Below, piece by piece: positions 52,213 through 64,000 of a stretch of DNA of 64,000 nt (position 1 is the stretch's first letter; every line of letters starts with the position of its first letter). The notes below the pieces were generated by a model. The model was not told where the DNA came from. It did not search any database and saw nothing but the letters and a program-made list of their open reading frames with translations. The DNA is from Nymphaea colorata. Its lineage: Eukaryota > Streptophyta > Magnoliopsida > Nymphaeales > Nymphaeaceae. A program made the translations under genes and the position numbers. The DNA is taken from contig NC_045139.1 in the NCBI RefSeq assembly GCF_008831285.2, positions 6,666,204 through 6,730,203 on the forward strand, read 5' to 3'.

Positions 52213-55200
52213 TCAGTCAATTTCCCCTTCCTCAACATCACCACCTTCGGGCAAAGCAGAAGCCACAGCAGTATTAGCAGGCAAACCATCATCTTCGTCC
52301 TCGTCATCATCCTTCCTGTATAAACCAAGTTGCTCAAGAGGGTTACGTCCACCAAGCTTGAAACCTGCAGCCATACTATCTTCATAGTGGTCCGGGCTTG
52401 TTTCATCAACAGAGCTTGGCAAATGCTCAGGCAATGGGCCAGACTGAAGCATTTCTAAATCTTTCAGGAACTGGCAATTCTCATCAATCTCAACTGTTTT
52501 CTCCATCTGTAAAATACAGCGCAGATCAAAAACAGTCCACAGTTAAAGAGAGTTTAATTCTGCAGTATATACCTTTTGCAATGCCAGGCGTGCAGCCTCA
52601 CGCTCTCGTTCCCTCTTCTTCTTAGCTTCAGCAGCTGCTGCTGCTTCAGCCTGCCTTCTAGCATCCTCTGCAGCCTTTGCTTCAGCTTGTAATCGTGCTT
52701 TCTCTGGTTCCCAAGTTACAAAACATGGATATAAGTTTTACTGAAACTCTGATGACATCAAAAATTTGCATTTACAAAGTCCCCCCAAGGTGAATTCAAA
52801 TCCTTCTGAAGACGGACTCAACCAAGGTGAATTTTCAAGTCTTGAAATAGTAAAAGACACCTCTAATTTTCATATTTCAACAGCTTACAAAGGATTCCGG
52901 TTCATGTAAAATATATTCCTTAAGGATCATTGTAACTGCATGGCATCAACACTAGATGCTGACACAGAGTTGATTTGTCAATGCAATGACCCTGATGTCA
53001 AAGGCCAAATGCACCCGCCTGGATCTACAACTGGTGTACATTGAATTGTATGTTGACACAAGTTGGGTGCAGTCAGAGACACCACTAACATGTTCAGTAG
53101 TTTATTCTCATAAGCAATTTTGTATTTGTTGCTTTGCTATGTACCAAACTACCACTCCTTAATTTTGTTATGCGTTTAAAACTAAAAGGTCCTCAGCAGT
53201 GTTGTGCATATCTCAAGATACAGGGGTGTACCTTACCTGTACCATGTTGTATCGTACAATACAGCCTCTTATCTTGTGATACACCCCCATAACTATATGA
53301 TGCCATATCTTATAATACGGCCCTTTATCTTGCCATATGCTCGATATCTTACTATACAAGACAGCAGGTAAAAAAAGGCCGCCTGAAACACCATTTTTTT
53401 CCTTTTGGGTTTTAAAAAACCCTCACCTGACTCCTACACACACTTAGGGAGTTGAATGTGAGGGAGATCTTGCCACTTAAGGAAGAAAAACATCAATTTG
53501 AAGCTACATTTGCCAATGGAAGATTGATCCGCGGTTGAAGAAATAAGGGCCTTTTTTGTATTTCCCTCAACTTCGTGTGGTTGATAGCGTTGATCATTTG
53601 CTATTTGCATTGGACAAGTTTATCTCATGATGTATAAGACTTTAAACTTATTTCTGAATGTGTCATGAGTTATGAAATTATGATTATGTTATGTTGAACT
53701 GAAGAATGTTTCATTTTTATAAGTCTGAATTTATGTATGACATGTTTTATTATAGAAAACATGTTTTCTTGATTTTTTTTTCTTATTTTTTTTCTTGAAT
53801 TAACAGATAAATTTCCGATATGTCTGCAATATATCACAATATTTTGTATCTATTGGCTTGATAAACACAAACTACCTATGTCACATAGGTGCAGGGTGCG
53901 GGTTCCAGTGCGGGTGCCGGAGCAGCACATTCCAAAAAATTTAGGTGCAGCAGTGGGCAAGGGTAATTTTGTATTATTATTATATACACAAACACACACA
54001 CACATAACAAAATTGTCACCACTATCTACATTCGGTGCTAAGTAAAATGCCAAAATCTAAATCAGTAAATGGTAAATGAGTAAATGTTTACAATACACTT
54101 CAAATATCGGTGCTAACTGGTTAACAGACATTGCAGTAAAACAGATCAAATCATGGACACTATAAAAAAACAGCAAAACCCAGCAGAAATTAGTCATAAA
54201 AACATGCTATGCAAGTAAACATTAAACAACAGTATAACCATCATTGCAGCAAAACAAAAACTGATCTAGGTGAAAAACATTAACACTTTAACAGTCAAAC
54301 TCAAGCATGTAGTGTATACCATGAGAATTTGAAAACAGCGATCAAACAATTCCACGTTTCAGAAAATAATCATCAAATACTGAACATCACAAAAAGGAAC
54401 TGTAAAACAGTAAAACACGCTGCAAATATGAGCAAATGCCTAACGGAGTAGCAATCATCATTCCTAAAAGATAAAGGCGACAAAAACAATAATCGAATTA
54501 AAGAGAAACAGCAATGAAAACCAAACACGCAAGCTGCAGTAAGAAATCGACTAGATGGATCTCTGACTCGCAGCTGATTTCTCACACATTTGGGTGGAGA
54601 CCCACCAGCCAGAGCTTCTAAACGCCAAATGGAGATTGACCAGAGGTCTTGCGCCAGCTGCCTTGCACTAGAGATGCATTGAAGGCTGTCGCTGGTTGTT
54701 GGAAGATAGCATGCCGGTCTCATGTCGCCGGAAAACTGTGAAGATCGCCAAGACACACACACAACAGCAAGGCACCTCAAGGGTGAACAAAGGGCTTTCA
54801 AGTAAGTCAAAGCCCTAATCCCCTTTTGTTTTATGTTTTAACTTTTAACAAATGATTAAAAAAAATAAAAAACAGACAAATGTAAACTTGACACGGTTGA
54901 CCGCACTTGACTCATGTTTGACCCGAGACAGGTGCGCACCAACATCGGACAATCTAGGTCGGGTGCAGTCAGCTGCACCTGATTCTCATTAACTGGCTTT
55001 GGGTGCGTGTCGGAGCCGCACCCACACCCGAGTTGTGTCGACTCAGGTGCAGCACTGAAAATGCAGCATCAGTGTGATATAGCAGACTACTATCACTTTA
55101 CAACATTGGTCCTCAGTATAATTCCTAGCCTAACTCATTTAGTCATTTCATCAATTGACTATCACATCATTCATCTAGACTTCTAGTCATGTCTACTATT

Positions 55201-58200
55201 TGTTTGATTTATTTTATTTGACTATATTGTGAGTTTTGATCAATCATAAAGTTCTTAAACAACCTTTTGTTGTTCTTTCGATAATCTAGAAAACGCTAGT
55301 TCATGTGTGCGAAAGAGAGAGAGGAAGAAAAAGATTGGGATGGGGGTGGGTTGGAGGAGGAGGGAGAGGGAGAAAGAGAGTGTGTAACTCTAACAAATCC
55401 AGGCACCTAAGAAACATATTTTGGCGTGTTCTTGTCTTATTGCTTATTCTTTATGAACCATGTCTGAGTGTGAAAAATACAATGCAAAACCATTCTTGAC
55501 CGCCAAATTTCAATGTCATACGAACTCTTCATTTTTTTTTTGTTTTTACTCACTTTGAGGAAACATCAACGCATGAAAACCAACAACTTTAAGTTGTTAA
55601 CATATTTTATGCACCTAAATCAATTATAAGATAACGTTATAAGGTCAGGCTATGTAACAAGGACATGAACAATAAAAGAGGCGTTTGGATTTGCCTGGAT
55701 ACAAACCGCCTAGAATGCTTGTGTATACAAAATATTTCAACATGTATAAGAGAAGCCCAAGACATGACGTTGCCTGAGAAAGACCCTCCAACCATGTCAA
55801 CCTGTTGTTGAGCTTCAAATAGCAAAACCTAGTAAACCCACATTGAAATAGAGCCCATGAATTGTCCTCAGTTCTCTAGGATTATCGATTTGCAAGTCGC
55901 ATTTATAGGACAAGTAAGCAGAATAACATTTGCAACAAATTATGATTTTGAGTCAACAATTTGTAGCATGGTTTTTTTGGGGTCCTGCCATGCAATTCCT
56001 TCTTGTGAGGGTCCACCTTTCTAAACTTGATAAACACACAGCAATGACATGCATGGGAGAATTGTTCATATTTTAGGAGAAATCTAAAATAAAACCAGGT
56101 CATTCACACGACAGACCCACACATGAATCCTCTTAGAGGAGCCAAGCAAACTTCTGTCAAAGCATTGAGAAGACCTGGCCCAACAAGAGGGCGGCTGGGA
56201 CTGGGGGAACATGTACAGGCACTCACACTAATGCAACGGGACTGAGGGAACACCCACTCACACTAATGCAATTCACAGTCACATGTTTTGGAACCATGAG
56301 TAAAAGCATGATCTGAAAACACTCAAGTTGTAAGTAAATGATCTCCAATATGATTCATTACTTACTGCCAAAATTTTTTTGTTCTTGCTTTAACGCCATA
56401 ATAGGGCTACAAAAGAGCAACTCTGGTTTGGGATGAAGAAAATATGCCCCAAAAGAACTGGTTATGATTCCAACACCAGCAAAGACAAGAAAATGGCAGA
56501 ACCATAGAAGCTGTATGATCCCTCATCAGCAAACATGAGAAAACCATGTCAGTCAGCACAAATGCCAAAATAAGTGTTTCACATGCTTTCAATAGAAACA
56601 TACACAAATATATCCTCTTCAAAGGCCAGAATAAAGCGCTGGAATGCTCTGACCTTGATGGCACCCTTTGGCATATAAATTGGCATAGAGAATTTACTGG
56701 GGCCTTTTTCAAATTCATTAACTTATAGGTGATTTGTATCCCTGAGTAATTGCGATTGACAAATCTATCCCAACATTTGCACAACTGTGTACCTGCTATC
56801 CCAATGAGAGCAAGCACAAGAGGCATAATATGTATCCAGTAAGTTGGAATTTGATTGCAAAATTCCAAGTGGCTATCATAACTTCAACAGTTTCATCAGA
56901 CATCCAAAATAAAACACTTTTTAGTTGGCTTCAAGCATCATTATAAGCTGGAAGATGTACAAATATAACAGGATTTAATAGTATAATCCACTAAATTTAT
57001 TGGCCATAGCATGTCTATGATTCTGGATTTCAAGATGAATCTATCAGATGGCACATAAAAAAATTGTTTCCATCTAAACTAATATTGCCTAGGTCTCACT
57101 TGAAATCCGAAGTTAATATTTTATCCCATAATAAAAGCCAGAAGTAAGAATTGATTAAAATATAAATCTTTTTAACAAAGAGTGAATAGCTTTTTCCAAC
57201 CCCCATAATCAATGAGAGGGAACCACATTCTTTCTTTGTCCAATTCCAACACTAGCTGCACTAGTGCCGTTCAATGTCAAAGCACATATTCCTCCCTCAC
57301 TCAGCTTGAAAAGCAATAGAAACAACAGAAACACAAACACATGCATTTGCATTTGCTAGAAGAAATATTCAAGATTCAGTAGACAGTAATGAAAGCTAAC
57401 CTTCTCTTTTCTGTCTTTCAAGTTCTTCTCGCTCAAGTCTCAGTTTCTCAGGATCTCCCTTATCACCCTGCCCCAGAAATGAAAAGGACCAAAATGCTTC
57501 ACATTCAAAATATTTATATTCTAATTCTTACTTCATATAAACTCACTTGAAATATTTAACCTGATCAAGTGTCTTCTCACGAGCTTTAAGAATTGTGTCA
57601 GCAAATCGGCTCCTCAGTAATGCTGCTCGATAGAGCTTGTCTGGGGAGACCTGCCTTCCAGAAGGAGCATTCTCCCCTAAAATGTTCGTAGCAAAAACAT
57701 AAGTTGATGCATCTACAAATGCTAACCACCTCTCATTCTCAAACTTCTCTCCTGCCCGAATCATGCTTACCCTCATTCTGACTGTCAGCTCCACTCGAGA
57801 CAGCTTTAGATTGTGAATTCTGCTCAAGCTCAGCCAACTCACTGACAGGACCTATAAAAATAGGTGCCAAAGTCATCAAGACCACTCTCACAAATATCGT
57901 TCAAGGGAAAACATCAGCAAGGTTTTTCTTGGGTATTTTTCCGCAAAGTTTTTCTTGGGAAAATCTCAACAAATTTTTTAAAAAATAAAAAATCCTAAAA
58001 CGTAGAAAAAATAAAACAAGTGAGAAACTAATAAAAAGTGAAAATTTGTGAAAAAAATCACAAGAAAATCACGGGAAAATCACAAGATATTCATTTTCAC
58101 GAAGATTTTCCCAATATTTGTTTTATTTGTTTTTCTCGCAAATATCATGAGATTCTTGAAAATCTCACGATATCTGTTGACAATGATTAAGACACCCACT

Positions 58201-61200
58201 AAGCAAAAAGTCAATGCAAATAGCATTTAGATGATATTCATGAATCATAATATCACTATAATAACAATACAGAAGCATCATGTATTTGAGAACTCACAAC
58301 TTCCATCATCAGTCTGGAACTTTTCACTTCCTGTTTGGTCCAGAGATGGTCCAGAACATATTGTTTCCTAAAAAAGAAGATGTTACAACGTATGATTCTA
58401 TAAAACAAAGACAATCCCAAAACCAAAGGAAGAACATTAGAAAATTTTTCTTAAAACAGAAATAAGAAATAACAAAGTGCAATCAGTGATTTGAAAATTG
58501 TGACATGCTACCTTTGATTAGATAAATAAATGAATAACAGACCTTAGTAGCCACTACAGGGGATATAGCCTTAGCACCATCCGTTCCACTGTCAGAAGAG
58601 CTTCCAGAATCTGAATCTGCACCACAACATGCAGTTTAAACCAAGAAAATAAGAAGCAATAGCAAGCCTTAGTCCAATCATGGAAGGCAGAACTGCATGT
58701 CAAACATAATACTGGATGAGGGACCCTTGACAATGAAACCCAGTGACACCCCTCTTCCAGCAAATCAGAGAAGTAAATATACCAGTAGGAGAAGAAACCA
58801 GGCCATGGTCAAAAATTATGGTTCAAAGACACTATCTTTCTGTAGATACCACTCATAAAAGCATCCAAATTATGCAAATAAATACAAGTATTCTTCTCGA
58901 ACATCATTTATTCATACATTAACTAATTAACTTCTTGAATGATACTTCTCAGCATGTAGTGCTTAATCCCACATCTTAGAACGATACTTCTCAGCGTGTA
59001 GCACTTAATCCCACATCACAGAGCATGCCAAAGGAACTCACATGCAGAAAACAAATTTAAATCAATTTAAACCCCTTGGAACATAATATAATACAAAAGT
59101 CTCACCAAAGTACTGCATGGTAAGAAAAAAAGCAGCCGAAATTCTTTTCTTATTGAACATAATTACGTAGTTTTTATTTAAAACAAGTTTATTGCATCGA
59201 TTCTCTATTTTACAAAATCATTCCTACCTATTTTCTTCTTATGATCTCAACAACTATTTTCATCGAAAAATTAGGATCCTTATATATTCATTTATTTATT
59301 TATTTATTTATTTATTAAAAAGAGAGAGAGAGAGAGAGAGAGAGACTGGTATTTCCCATACACTTATTTCCCAGACGAGACTGGACCAATCTGCGCAGTC
59401 CAATTTGTGTTGATCAACGGTAGAAATTAAAGGTGCAGTTGCATTTTTTATTTATTTATCCATTTCTTCCCTGCTTAAAGAAAGAAAGAGAGGGGTCCAC
59501 ACCGTTCTCTCCTCCCTTCTCTCTCCTCTATGCCTCATCTCTGTTACCAGATATCTGAATATTCTTGCCCTGCAGAGGTCTTTTGATCCTGAATATGGTA
59601 GAATTGATATTGCAATGTAAAAAGCTTGGATGTGACCCAACATTTAACAAACAGCCACCAGTTTCAAATACTTTTTAAATCACTAGCTAACTCGAAAAGT
59701 TTTGTGCTACAAGGAAAAAAGAAAATCTGTAAGAGAAAATATCTAGGCAGGCACAATTCAACCTCCTTTTTTTTTCTCATCAGGATAGCCACGACCATAC
59801 AACTTAGAAACAGTGAACTCCAAAATCTAGGTAAACCCCAACTGAGCATCCATCTCCAGTTGTGATCACAGAAAAAGACAATCACCAAAAAAAATTCCAC
59901 CTAACGCTTGAAATGTTGACAAAAAACAAGTGAATTTAAGCAAAAGGAAAATACAAAAAAGGTTCTATAGCAGGTGCTATGTTAGGTGAGAATATTCAGA
60001 TTATTTGGTAATTGGTATGATGCAGAGAGGAGGGACAGAGAGAGCACAGAACAGGATTGGCACCTCACTTTCCCCTTTTAAGCAGGGGCAAGATGGAGAA
60101 ATAGAAAAAGGCAACTGCACTTTTAATTTGCACCATCTGATCAAAGGAAATTGGACGGTCCAGATGATTCCATTCTCAGCTGGGAGATAGGTGTCCAGCA
60201 AATAACAGTTTTTCTTTCATATATACAGTGATACCATTCTATTTGGAAATGTCGTATATCATTTACACAATTATGAAATGCCAAACCACATGAGTGGCTC
60301 TTTACAATATCAAGTGGTGGAGCACAAACCACTGGAAGAAGACGCAGAATCACTACTTGAGCTGCTTGAACTACTGCATTTGCCACCACGTGCCACCATA
60401 TCCTTTTCTATTTCAACAGGAGGGTAGCTCGAAACAGGAGGATCATTTCCACCAATGTCGACATCCTCATCTGCGGGTTCATTTCCTGATAGAAGAAAAT
60501 GGAGACAGATGTGGTTGCTGAGCATCAAACGTTCTCAATCATGCAAAAGCGAATGAAAGTGACAAAAGGACAAGGAAAAAACTAAAAAGACAAACCTTTG
60601 CAAGGTTGTAAAGAATAGTTGCTAAGCCCAGACTCATTTAAAACCTGTCTCAGTAAACCAAAAGACATCTAGTCATAACCATGATCCAAATGGGACAAGC
60701 AATGAAGGCTAACTCAAGCTACGCTGCACATCTCAGAGAGATAAAGGGTACCTCCACTTCAGTGGGCTCCACGTCAATCAGCTCTGCTTTCTGTTGTGGT
60801 TCTTGGCTCTTGTTTAGGTAGTCATCCAATAGCTTACGCAACGTAAACAACACATCATCACTCAGAGAATCTATATCAATCTCTATTTCATCTTCACCAT
60901 TCTGGTTAGTGGTCTGGCTATGGCCTCTTAAGAAGTCAACAACATGCTCTAGCATGTCACCTGTCAGATTCTCCAAATCTCTGCTCAGCTTGTGCTTCTC
61001 TGCATCGGACATGATACGTTTGGCACTGTCTACCTTGACTTTGTCATTGGCATCTGAGACTTTCCGCTTCTTAGGCTGAGGCTGTTTTTCCTTTTCCTGT
61101 TGACTCTGCTCCGAAACGGCCAAATCTGAAGCTGCTGCCGGTATGCTGTTCTGAGATCTACATGGCTGAGCATTTATTGCAGCTATCTTCTTCTCGATTG

Positions 61201-62140
61201 CTTTCCATCTTACTTCAAAAAATTTGTTGAGTGTGTCGGCCATAAAATGAACATCATTGCCAGGTGGATTATAAGTCATCGCGTTAGAGAAAGTAAGCCT
61301 AACGTCCGCTGCAAATGCATGAGGGCTAGAGTACGCTCCGGAGGCAAGAGTGCTCCTAATCGTCCCCAGGTCCATTGGGTGCTTGATGATATGGAAGTAA
61401 TCAGGAATCTTTAGTTTAACGGTGTCTACCGGGACATTGAACACCCAGCCAAACTGGTGAGTCATTAGACGCTTAAGCAGATTCTCACACTGTGTCATCA
61501 CTGATAAATCCTTGTATTTTGCCTTTTTAGCATCTGCATTAGCCGATTCAAATCTTCCAGATGGCCCACGCTTCAAACCACCTCCATGTTTGCCAGCAGA
61601 AGTCTGGCTTCTCACACGGCCAGACGACAATTCGGGTAAATCTACATGACTTGCCTTCTTATTTGACTTTCCCTTGCCATTTGCACTAACTGAAGGACCG
61701 ACCGCTGCCTTTTCAACTGTGGGCTTCCAGCTACGGACACCGCTGGAAGATGATAAAGCAATCCCGTTAGAACACCTTGAAGCTATCTTCTTTTGAAGAC
61801 CCCGAACCTGTTCCAGCTCAACCCTAAGCTTCCTCGCCAGTTCCCGCCGTTCTGATCTAGACATATTTGCAATAGAAAAAACCTTTAACGGGACGCCCAA
61901 AGCATCGGACCTATCCACATTCAGACTCATCAATTTCCTCTTGGGTGCGCATGAATCCTCCGAAGCCGTTAATTCAGCATCAATCCTACCAGAACTACAG
62001 AAACCCCCACTATCTGAATGAGCAGCATTATTGTGTAACCCCGCCCCATCGGATTCACCCGTAGTTTCGAGCCTGTAATTGGAAACAAAATTTTCCGAGT
62101 ATCTCCTCGACAGCTTCTGTGATTTCCCCATCGCAACCAT
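52213..62140 (-). CDS. GTE8: BET-type bromodomain transcription factor GTE8-like
   Basis: Nuclear acetyl-histone reader of the plant global transcription factor group E. Ten exons in transcript order: 60752-62140, 60596-60644, 60330-60485, 58543-58616, 58298-58367, 57771-57851, 57561-57676, 57401-57467, 52573-52703, 52213-52506. All phases close and the product is 808 aa, near the roughly 813 aa of Arabidopsis GTE8. Residues 216-320 form the bromodomain ([17 protein letters not shown], with the acetyl-lysine-binding Asn of MTYNPPGN at about 291). Residues 375-445 form the NET domain ([16 protein letters not shown], then [22 protein letters not shown]). A basic PKKRKV-like nuclear signal lies at 356-361. 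The later exons encode Ser/Asp-rich linkers, a conserved [20 protein letters not shown] helix, a Glu/Arg/Ala coiled coil and an acidic C-terminus (VEEGEID). The start could be 62140 or 62131 (MGKSQKL). GTE10 is the main alternative name. Intron 8 is 4.7 kb and carries a transposon. Confidence 0.93.
53220..53370. repeat. ATAC/GATATCTT-rich repeat remnant in GTE8 intron 8
   Basis: Several loosely similar segments (CTTATCTTGTGATAC, CCATATCTTATAATACG, TTTATCTTGCCATATG, CGATATCTTACTATAC) follow one another at about 25-35-bp spacing. They look like a decayed short repeat, perhaps part of a DNA transposon. No boundaries could be set. Confidence 0.35.
53876..55082. mobile_element. non-autonomous TIR transposon, copy B (8-bp TSD, 7/8 match)
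   Basis: The left end is CTATGTCACATAGGTGC as in copy A, and about the first 100 bp match copy A. The last 200 bp (with GTTTGACCCGAGACAGGTGCG and ACCCACACCCGAGTTG) match the right end of copy A at about 20600-20793. Flanks are CAAACTAC (53868-53875) and CAGACTAC (55083-55090), an 8-bp duplication with one mismatch. The interior differs from copy A and has a 145-codon minus-strand frame (54373-54810) of no known family. It lies in GTE8 intron 8. Confidence 0.72.
57885..58195. mobile_element. AT-rich MITE-like repeat in GTE8 intron 5
   Basis: This is the relative of the PTAC10 intron 8 element. It starts CTCACAAATATCG, has two TTTTTCTTGGG segments and GAGAAACTAATAA, and ends with CACGATATCTGTTGAC. 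Sequence identity is moderate and judged by eye. It occupies most of the intron between 57852 and 58297. Confidence 0.5.
58940..59022. repeat. ~42-bp tandem duplication in GTE8 intron 3
   Basis: GATACTTCTCAGCATGTAG plus CTTAATCCCACATC is repeated with two changes about 42 bp later (near 58983). It is short and of no evident function. Confidence 0.8.
59281..59344. repeat. (TTTA)n-(GA)n compound microsatellite
   Basis: A TTTA tetranucleotide run at about 59284-59314 is followed by a GA run to 59344, immediately outside the left arm of the long inverted repeat in GTE8 intron 3. Confidence 0.95.
59345..60210. mobile_element. long inverted repeat (about 230-bp arms) in GTE8 intron 3
   Basis: The left arm (about 59345-59575) and the reverse complement of the right arm (about 59985-60210) align along their length. 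Shared landmarks in order are CTGKTATTT, CTGGACC, AGTCCAATTT/CGTCCAATTT, TTGATCA, AATTAAARGTGCAGTTGC, CCCTGCTTAAA, a CT-rich stretch and ATCTGAATATTCT. About 400 bp of unrelated sequence separates them. This is either one foldback-type element with long terminal inverted repeats or two copies of a MITE in opposite orientation. No target-site duplication was resolved. Confidence 0.75.
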
Positions 62141-62485
62141 GAACCTACCGGCAATTCCAATGATTCCCTGCACTTTCCACCATCCCCTATGGAAACCGAA
62201 GACACCATGAAAAAATCGCGAAGCGAACCATCTCGACAATGCCGAAATCTTCAATACCCAAGACTGCAAGAAACCAAATCCAATCCGTCCAAACAGCACG
62301 GACCCACCTCCGAATTTCTCCTCCCGAATCAACAGATGCACTAACCACAAAGAATCCAAAACACAGCACAAGAAACCCAAACCCTAACTGCGCGAATGCA
62401 CGATCACCACCACTCTTGATAAAGGAGAATCACGCAGAACAAGAAAAACCCAAATCGCTAAATTGAAAAGAAATAATAATTTACC
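62141..62485 (-). other. probable 5' UTR of GTE8 with a candidate intron
   Basis: On the minus strand a donor CTG|GTAAAT at 62484 and an acceptor GTGCAG|GGAATC at 62168 would remove a 317-bp leader intron, leaving a short 5' UTR segment (62141-62167) before the ATG. The open frame upstream of 62140 contains no family similarity and no in-frame ATG of note, in line with non-coding sequence. Inference from splice-site consensus only. Confidence 0.4.
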
Positions 62486-62569
62486 AGGAAGTGATCCTAA
62501 AAATCGAATGCAAAACCTGGATCTGGGCACCGCGATGGCGCGATCCCTCCTCTTCCTTCTTCGAAGTTA

Positions 62570-62595
62570 GAGAGAGAGAGAGAGAGAGAGAGAGA
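62570..62595 (-). repeat. (GA)n tract near the GTE8 transcription start
   Basis: A run of about 26 bp of GA on the plus strand reads as CT in the transcript direction. It is followed by more GA-rich sequence to 62611. Pyrimidine-rich tracts of this kind are common in plant 5' leaders and core promoters. Confidence 0.85.
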
Positions 62596-62621
62596 ACAGA
62601 GAACGAGAGAGAGGGCAGATT

Positions 62622-62685
62622 TGGAACTATATAGTAATCAAGAGAACCCGCGCTCGCCCGCCTCATCGACCCTATACTTATAGAG
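62622..62685 (-). promoter_or_regulatory. candidate core promoter of GTE8
   Basis: On the minus strand two TATA-like stretches, CTATAAGTATAG (about 62671-62682) and ACTATATAGT (about 62624-62633), precede the CT-rich leader. The sequence between them is GC-rich (GGCGGGCGAGCGCGGG), as in many broadly expressed genes. Which TATA-like stretch is used, if either, cannot be told. Confidence 0.35.
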
Positions 62686-62689
62686 ACGC

Positions 62690-64000
62690 GGGCGAGGCAC
62701 CCTGGCTCATCCCGGCCGTCCATCTTGGGCCCTATCCGACGGCTGTGAGGGTTTCACGTTCCCGCCCTCCGTTTTTCACCTCGTGCCCCTGGAGGTTGGT
62801 TTCATGCACTTCACGCCCACGGCCCACTCCTCCCAACCTCCAAATAAAAATAAAATTTTTTTTAATAAATTGCTGCTTTTGAATTATTCATTAAATCTTA
62901 ATTATAAATTATTTTCCGAATTTTCAATATAACCAACAGCAACAATTAAACCGGTTCGACCAATTTGATATAACTCAACCCTAATCTACCTTTTTGTAAA
63001 ATGGTTTACCTCGATAGCGGCGGTGATGGCATGGAAATTGCTTCCGTTGAAAACAATTATAACCCTAGATGATTCATTCTTTACATTTTCTAATCCTACT
63101 TTTAAATCATTTGAGATAAAGTGAATAAGTTTTTAAAAATGTAAGTCTCAAGATCTCAAAACTTTCATAAACATTTAAGATTTTAAGAACGTTAAACAAT
63201 ACAACCCCTCTCTTGAATTTCTTTATTATTAAAGCTGCTTCAAGTCCAACGCCAGGCGAATCGTTTTAGAAAGTTTCACTTGAAAGGAGTGAAGAAAGAT
63301 TCAGAAATTTCTCGTTACTGTTGCGTTTTCTTTTTTTATGTACTTTAAAATAAGAAAAAAAACCCACTCTCTCTCTAGTGCAACCATTGAGTTGGCGGCA
63401 TGTTGTAGCTTCTGGAGTGTTGATCTTAGGATTAAAGGTGCCGTTATTGAAGCCAAGTTGACTGGTTCTTGTACCCTTCATTCTCTCCCCCGTCCAAAGA
63501 GGAGAAGGGGCTCGAAGACATTACAATTGGAGTCAAGTCATCAACTGTTAGGCAGTCGCGGTTCCACTACCATAATCCTCAACTTTTTATACTAACCAAA
63601 ATGACAAAATTATAAAATATAAAACCCTGTGGCTGGTACCACGTCCTTCGGGTTCATAGCTACTATGCAAATTGTTTTCTAACAGCTGTCGAAAGAGGGC
63701 CAGATTTTAAACATGTCGATCTTGCAACACATGAATTTTTGTACCGTTTCATGTGCTGATTGAGATGGGGATGACGTTTATCAACTCCAATTGCAATACA
63801 GTACTTTGAGTGTGCTCTAAAATGTCTTAAGGTGCTATAGAAAACTGACTCTTGTCAGCCACACAGGATTTATTTGTTTTTAATAAAGAGAACGGAAGCT
63901 TCATCTTTTTGAAGAATCCAATGAAGTGCCAATATAACCTTCCTCTGCATAGTTGAAAGAAATGTTACCAATATTGGAATCGGCATCATATCAGTTTGCT
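62690..64000. other. upstream flank of GTE8, no gene recognised
   Basis: GC-rich for the first 130 bp and AT-rich afterwards. The reading frames at 63266-63595 are short, without family similarity, and overlap on both strands. I see no complete repeat or transposon boundary here. Confidence 0.55.

Noticed and set aside
54373-54810. 145-codon minus-strand frame inside GTE8 intron 8
   Set aside because: It lies in the interior of a transposon, has low-complexity hydrophobic stretches and no known domain; possibly captured sequence but not called as a gene.
62141-62380. N-terminal extension of the bromodomain protein from 62380
   Set aside because: The codon at 62380 is TTG, not ATG; the extension resembles no GTE protein and crosses a probable leader intron. 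ATG at 62140 or 62131 is preferred.
1-64000. LTR retrotransposon or LINE with gag/pol coding sequence
   Set aside because: I looked for reverse transcriptase, integrase and protease motifs in all frames listed and saw none; only short non-coding elements are supported.

Overview
This is a stretch of nuclear DNA from a flowering plant. It carries spliced genes with canonical GT-AG introns (plus one GC-AG intron), plant-only gene families, long AT-rich introns, microsatellites and small non-autonomous transposons. No rRNA, CRISPR array, operon or prokaryotic feature was seen. The 5' exons of the plastid gene and of the ankyrin gene are clearly more GC-rich than their later exons. That gradient is common in monocots and some early-diverging angiosperms, but the species cannot be fixed from this window.

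Six protein-coding genes can be assembled exon by exon, with every junction phase agreeing. (1) 2058-3710 (+): the 3' end of a G-type cyclin-dependent kinase; its upstream exons are not found in the window. (2) 13593-25587 (+): PTAC10/PAP3, a plastid S1-domain protein of the plastid-encoded RNA polymerase complex, 12 exons, 663 aa. (3) 29677-32482 (-): an ankyrin-repeat protein with two exons whose first exon holds a 1-nt frameshift at a G5 run. (4) 41739-45579 (+): a small divergent PAP2/DUF212 (acid phosphatase/vanadium haloperoxidase-related) membrane protein, 5 exons, 173 aa. (5) 46417-49510 (-): glyoxysomal malate synthase ending in SKL, 4 exons, 555 aa, with a GC-AG intron. (6) 52213-62140 (-): a BET-type bromodomain protein (GTE8-like), 10 exons, 808 aa.

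Genes 2 and 3, and genes 4 and 5, are convergent; genes 3 and 4 are divergent across about 9 kb; genes 5 and 6 lie head-to-tail on the minus strand. The genes are functionally unrelated (cell cycle/splicing kinase, plastid transcription, peroxisomal metabolism, chromatin reading), as is usual for plant chromosomal neighbours.

The intergenic DNA and introns hold the more unusual material. There are two insertions of one TIR element family with 8-bp target-site duplications, in introns of PTAC10 and of the bromodomain gene, sharing ends but not interiors. A textbook hAT-type MITE with an exact 8-bp duplication (ATCACAGT) lies upstream of malate synthase. A long inverted repeat sits in a bromodomain-gene intron, and there are several tandem duplications. 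One of these duplicates the 5' splice site of PTAC10 exon 9, so that use of the second site would add 26 in-frame residues. I saw no clearly new multi-gene system; the strongest leads are these transposons, the duplicated splice site, the overlapping upstream ORF of PTAC10 and the ankyrin frameshift. All alignments were made by eye.
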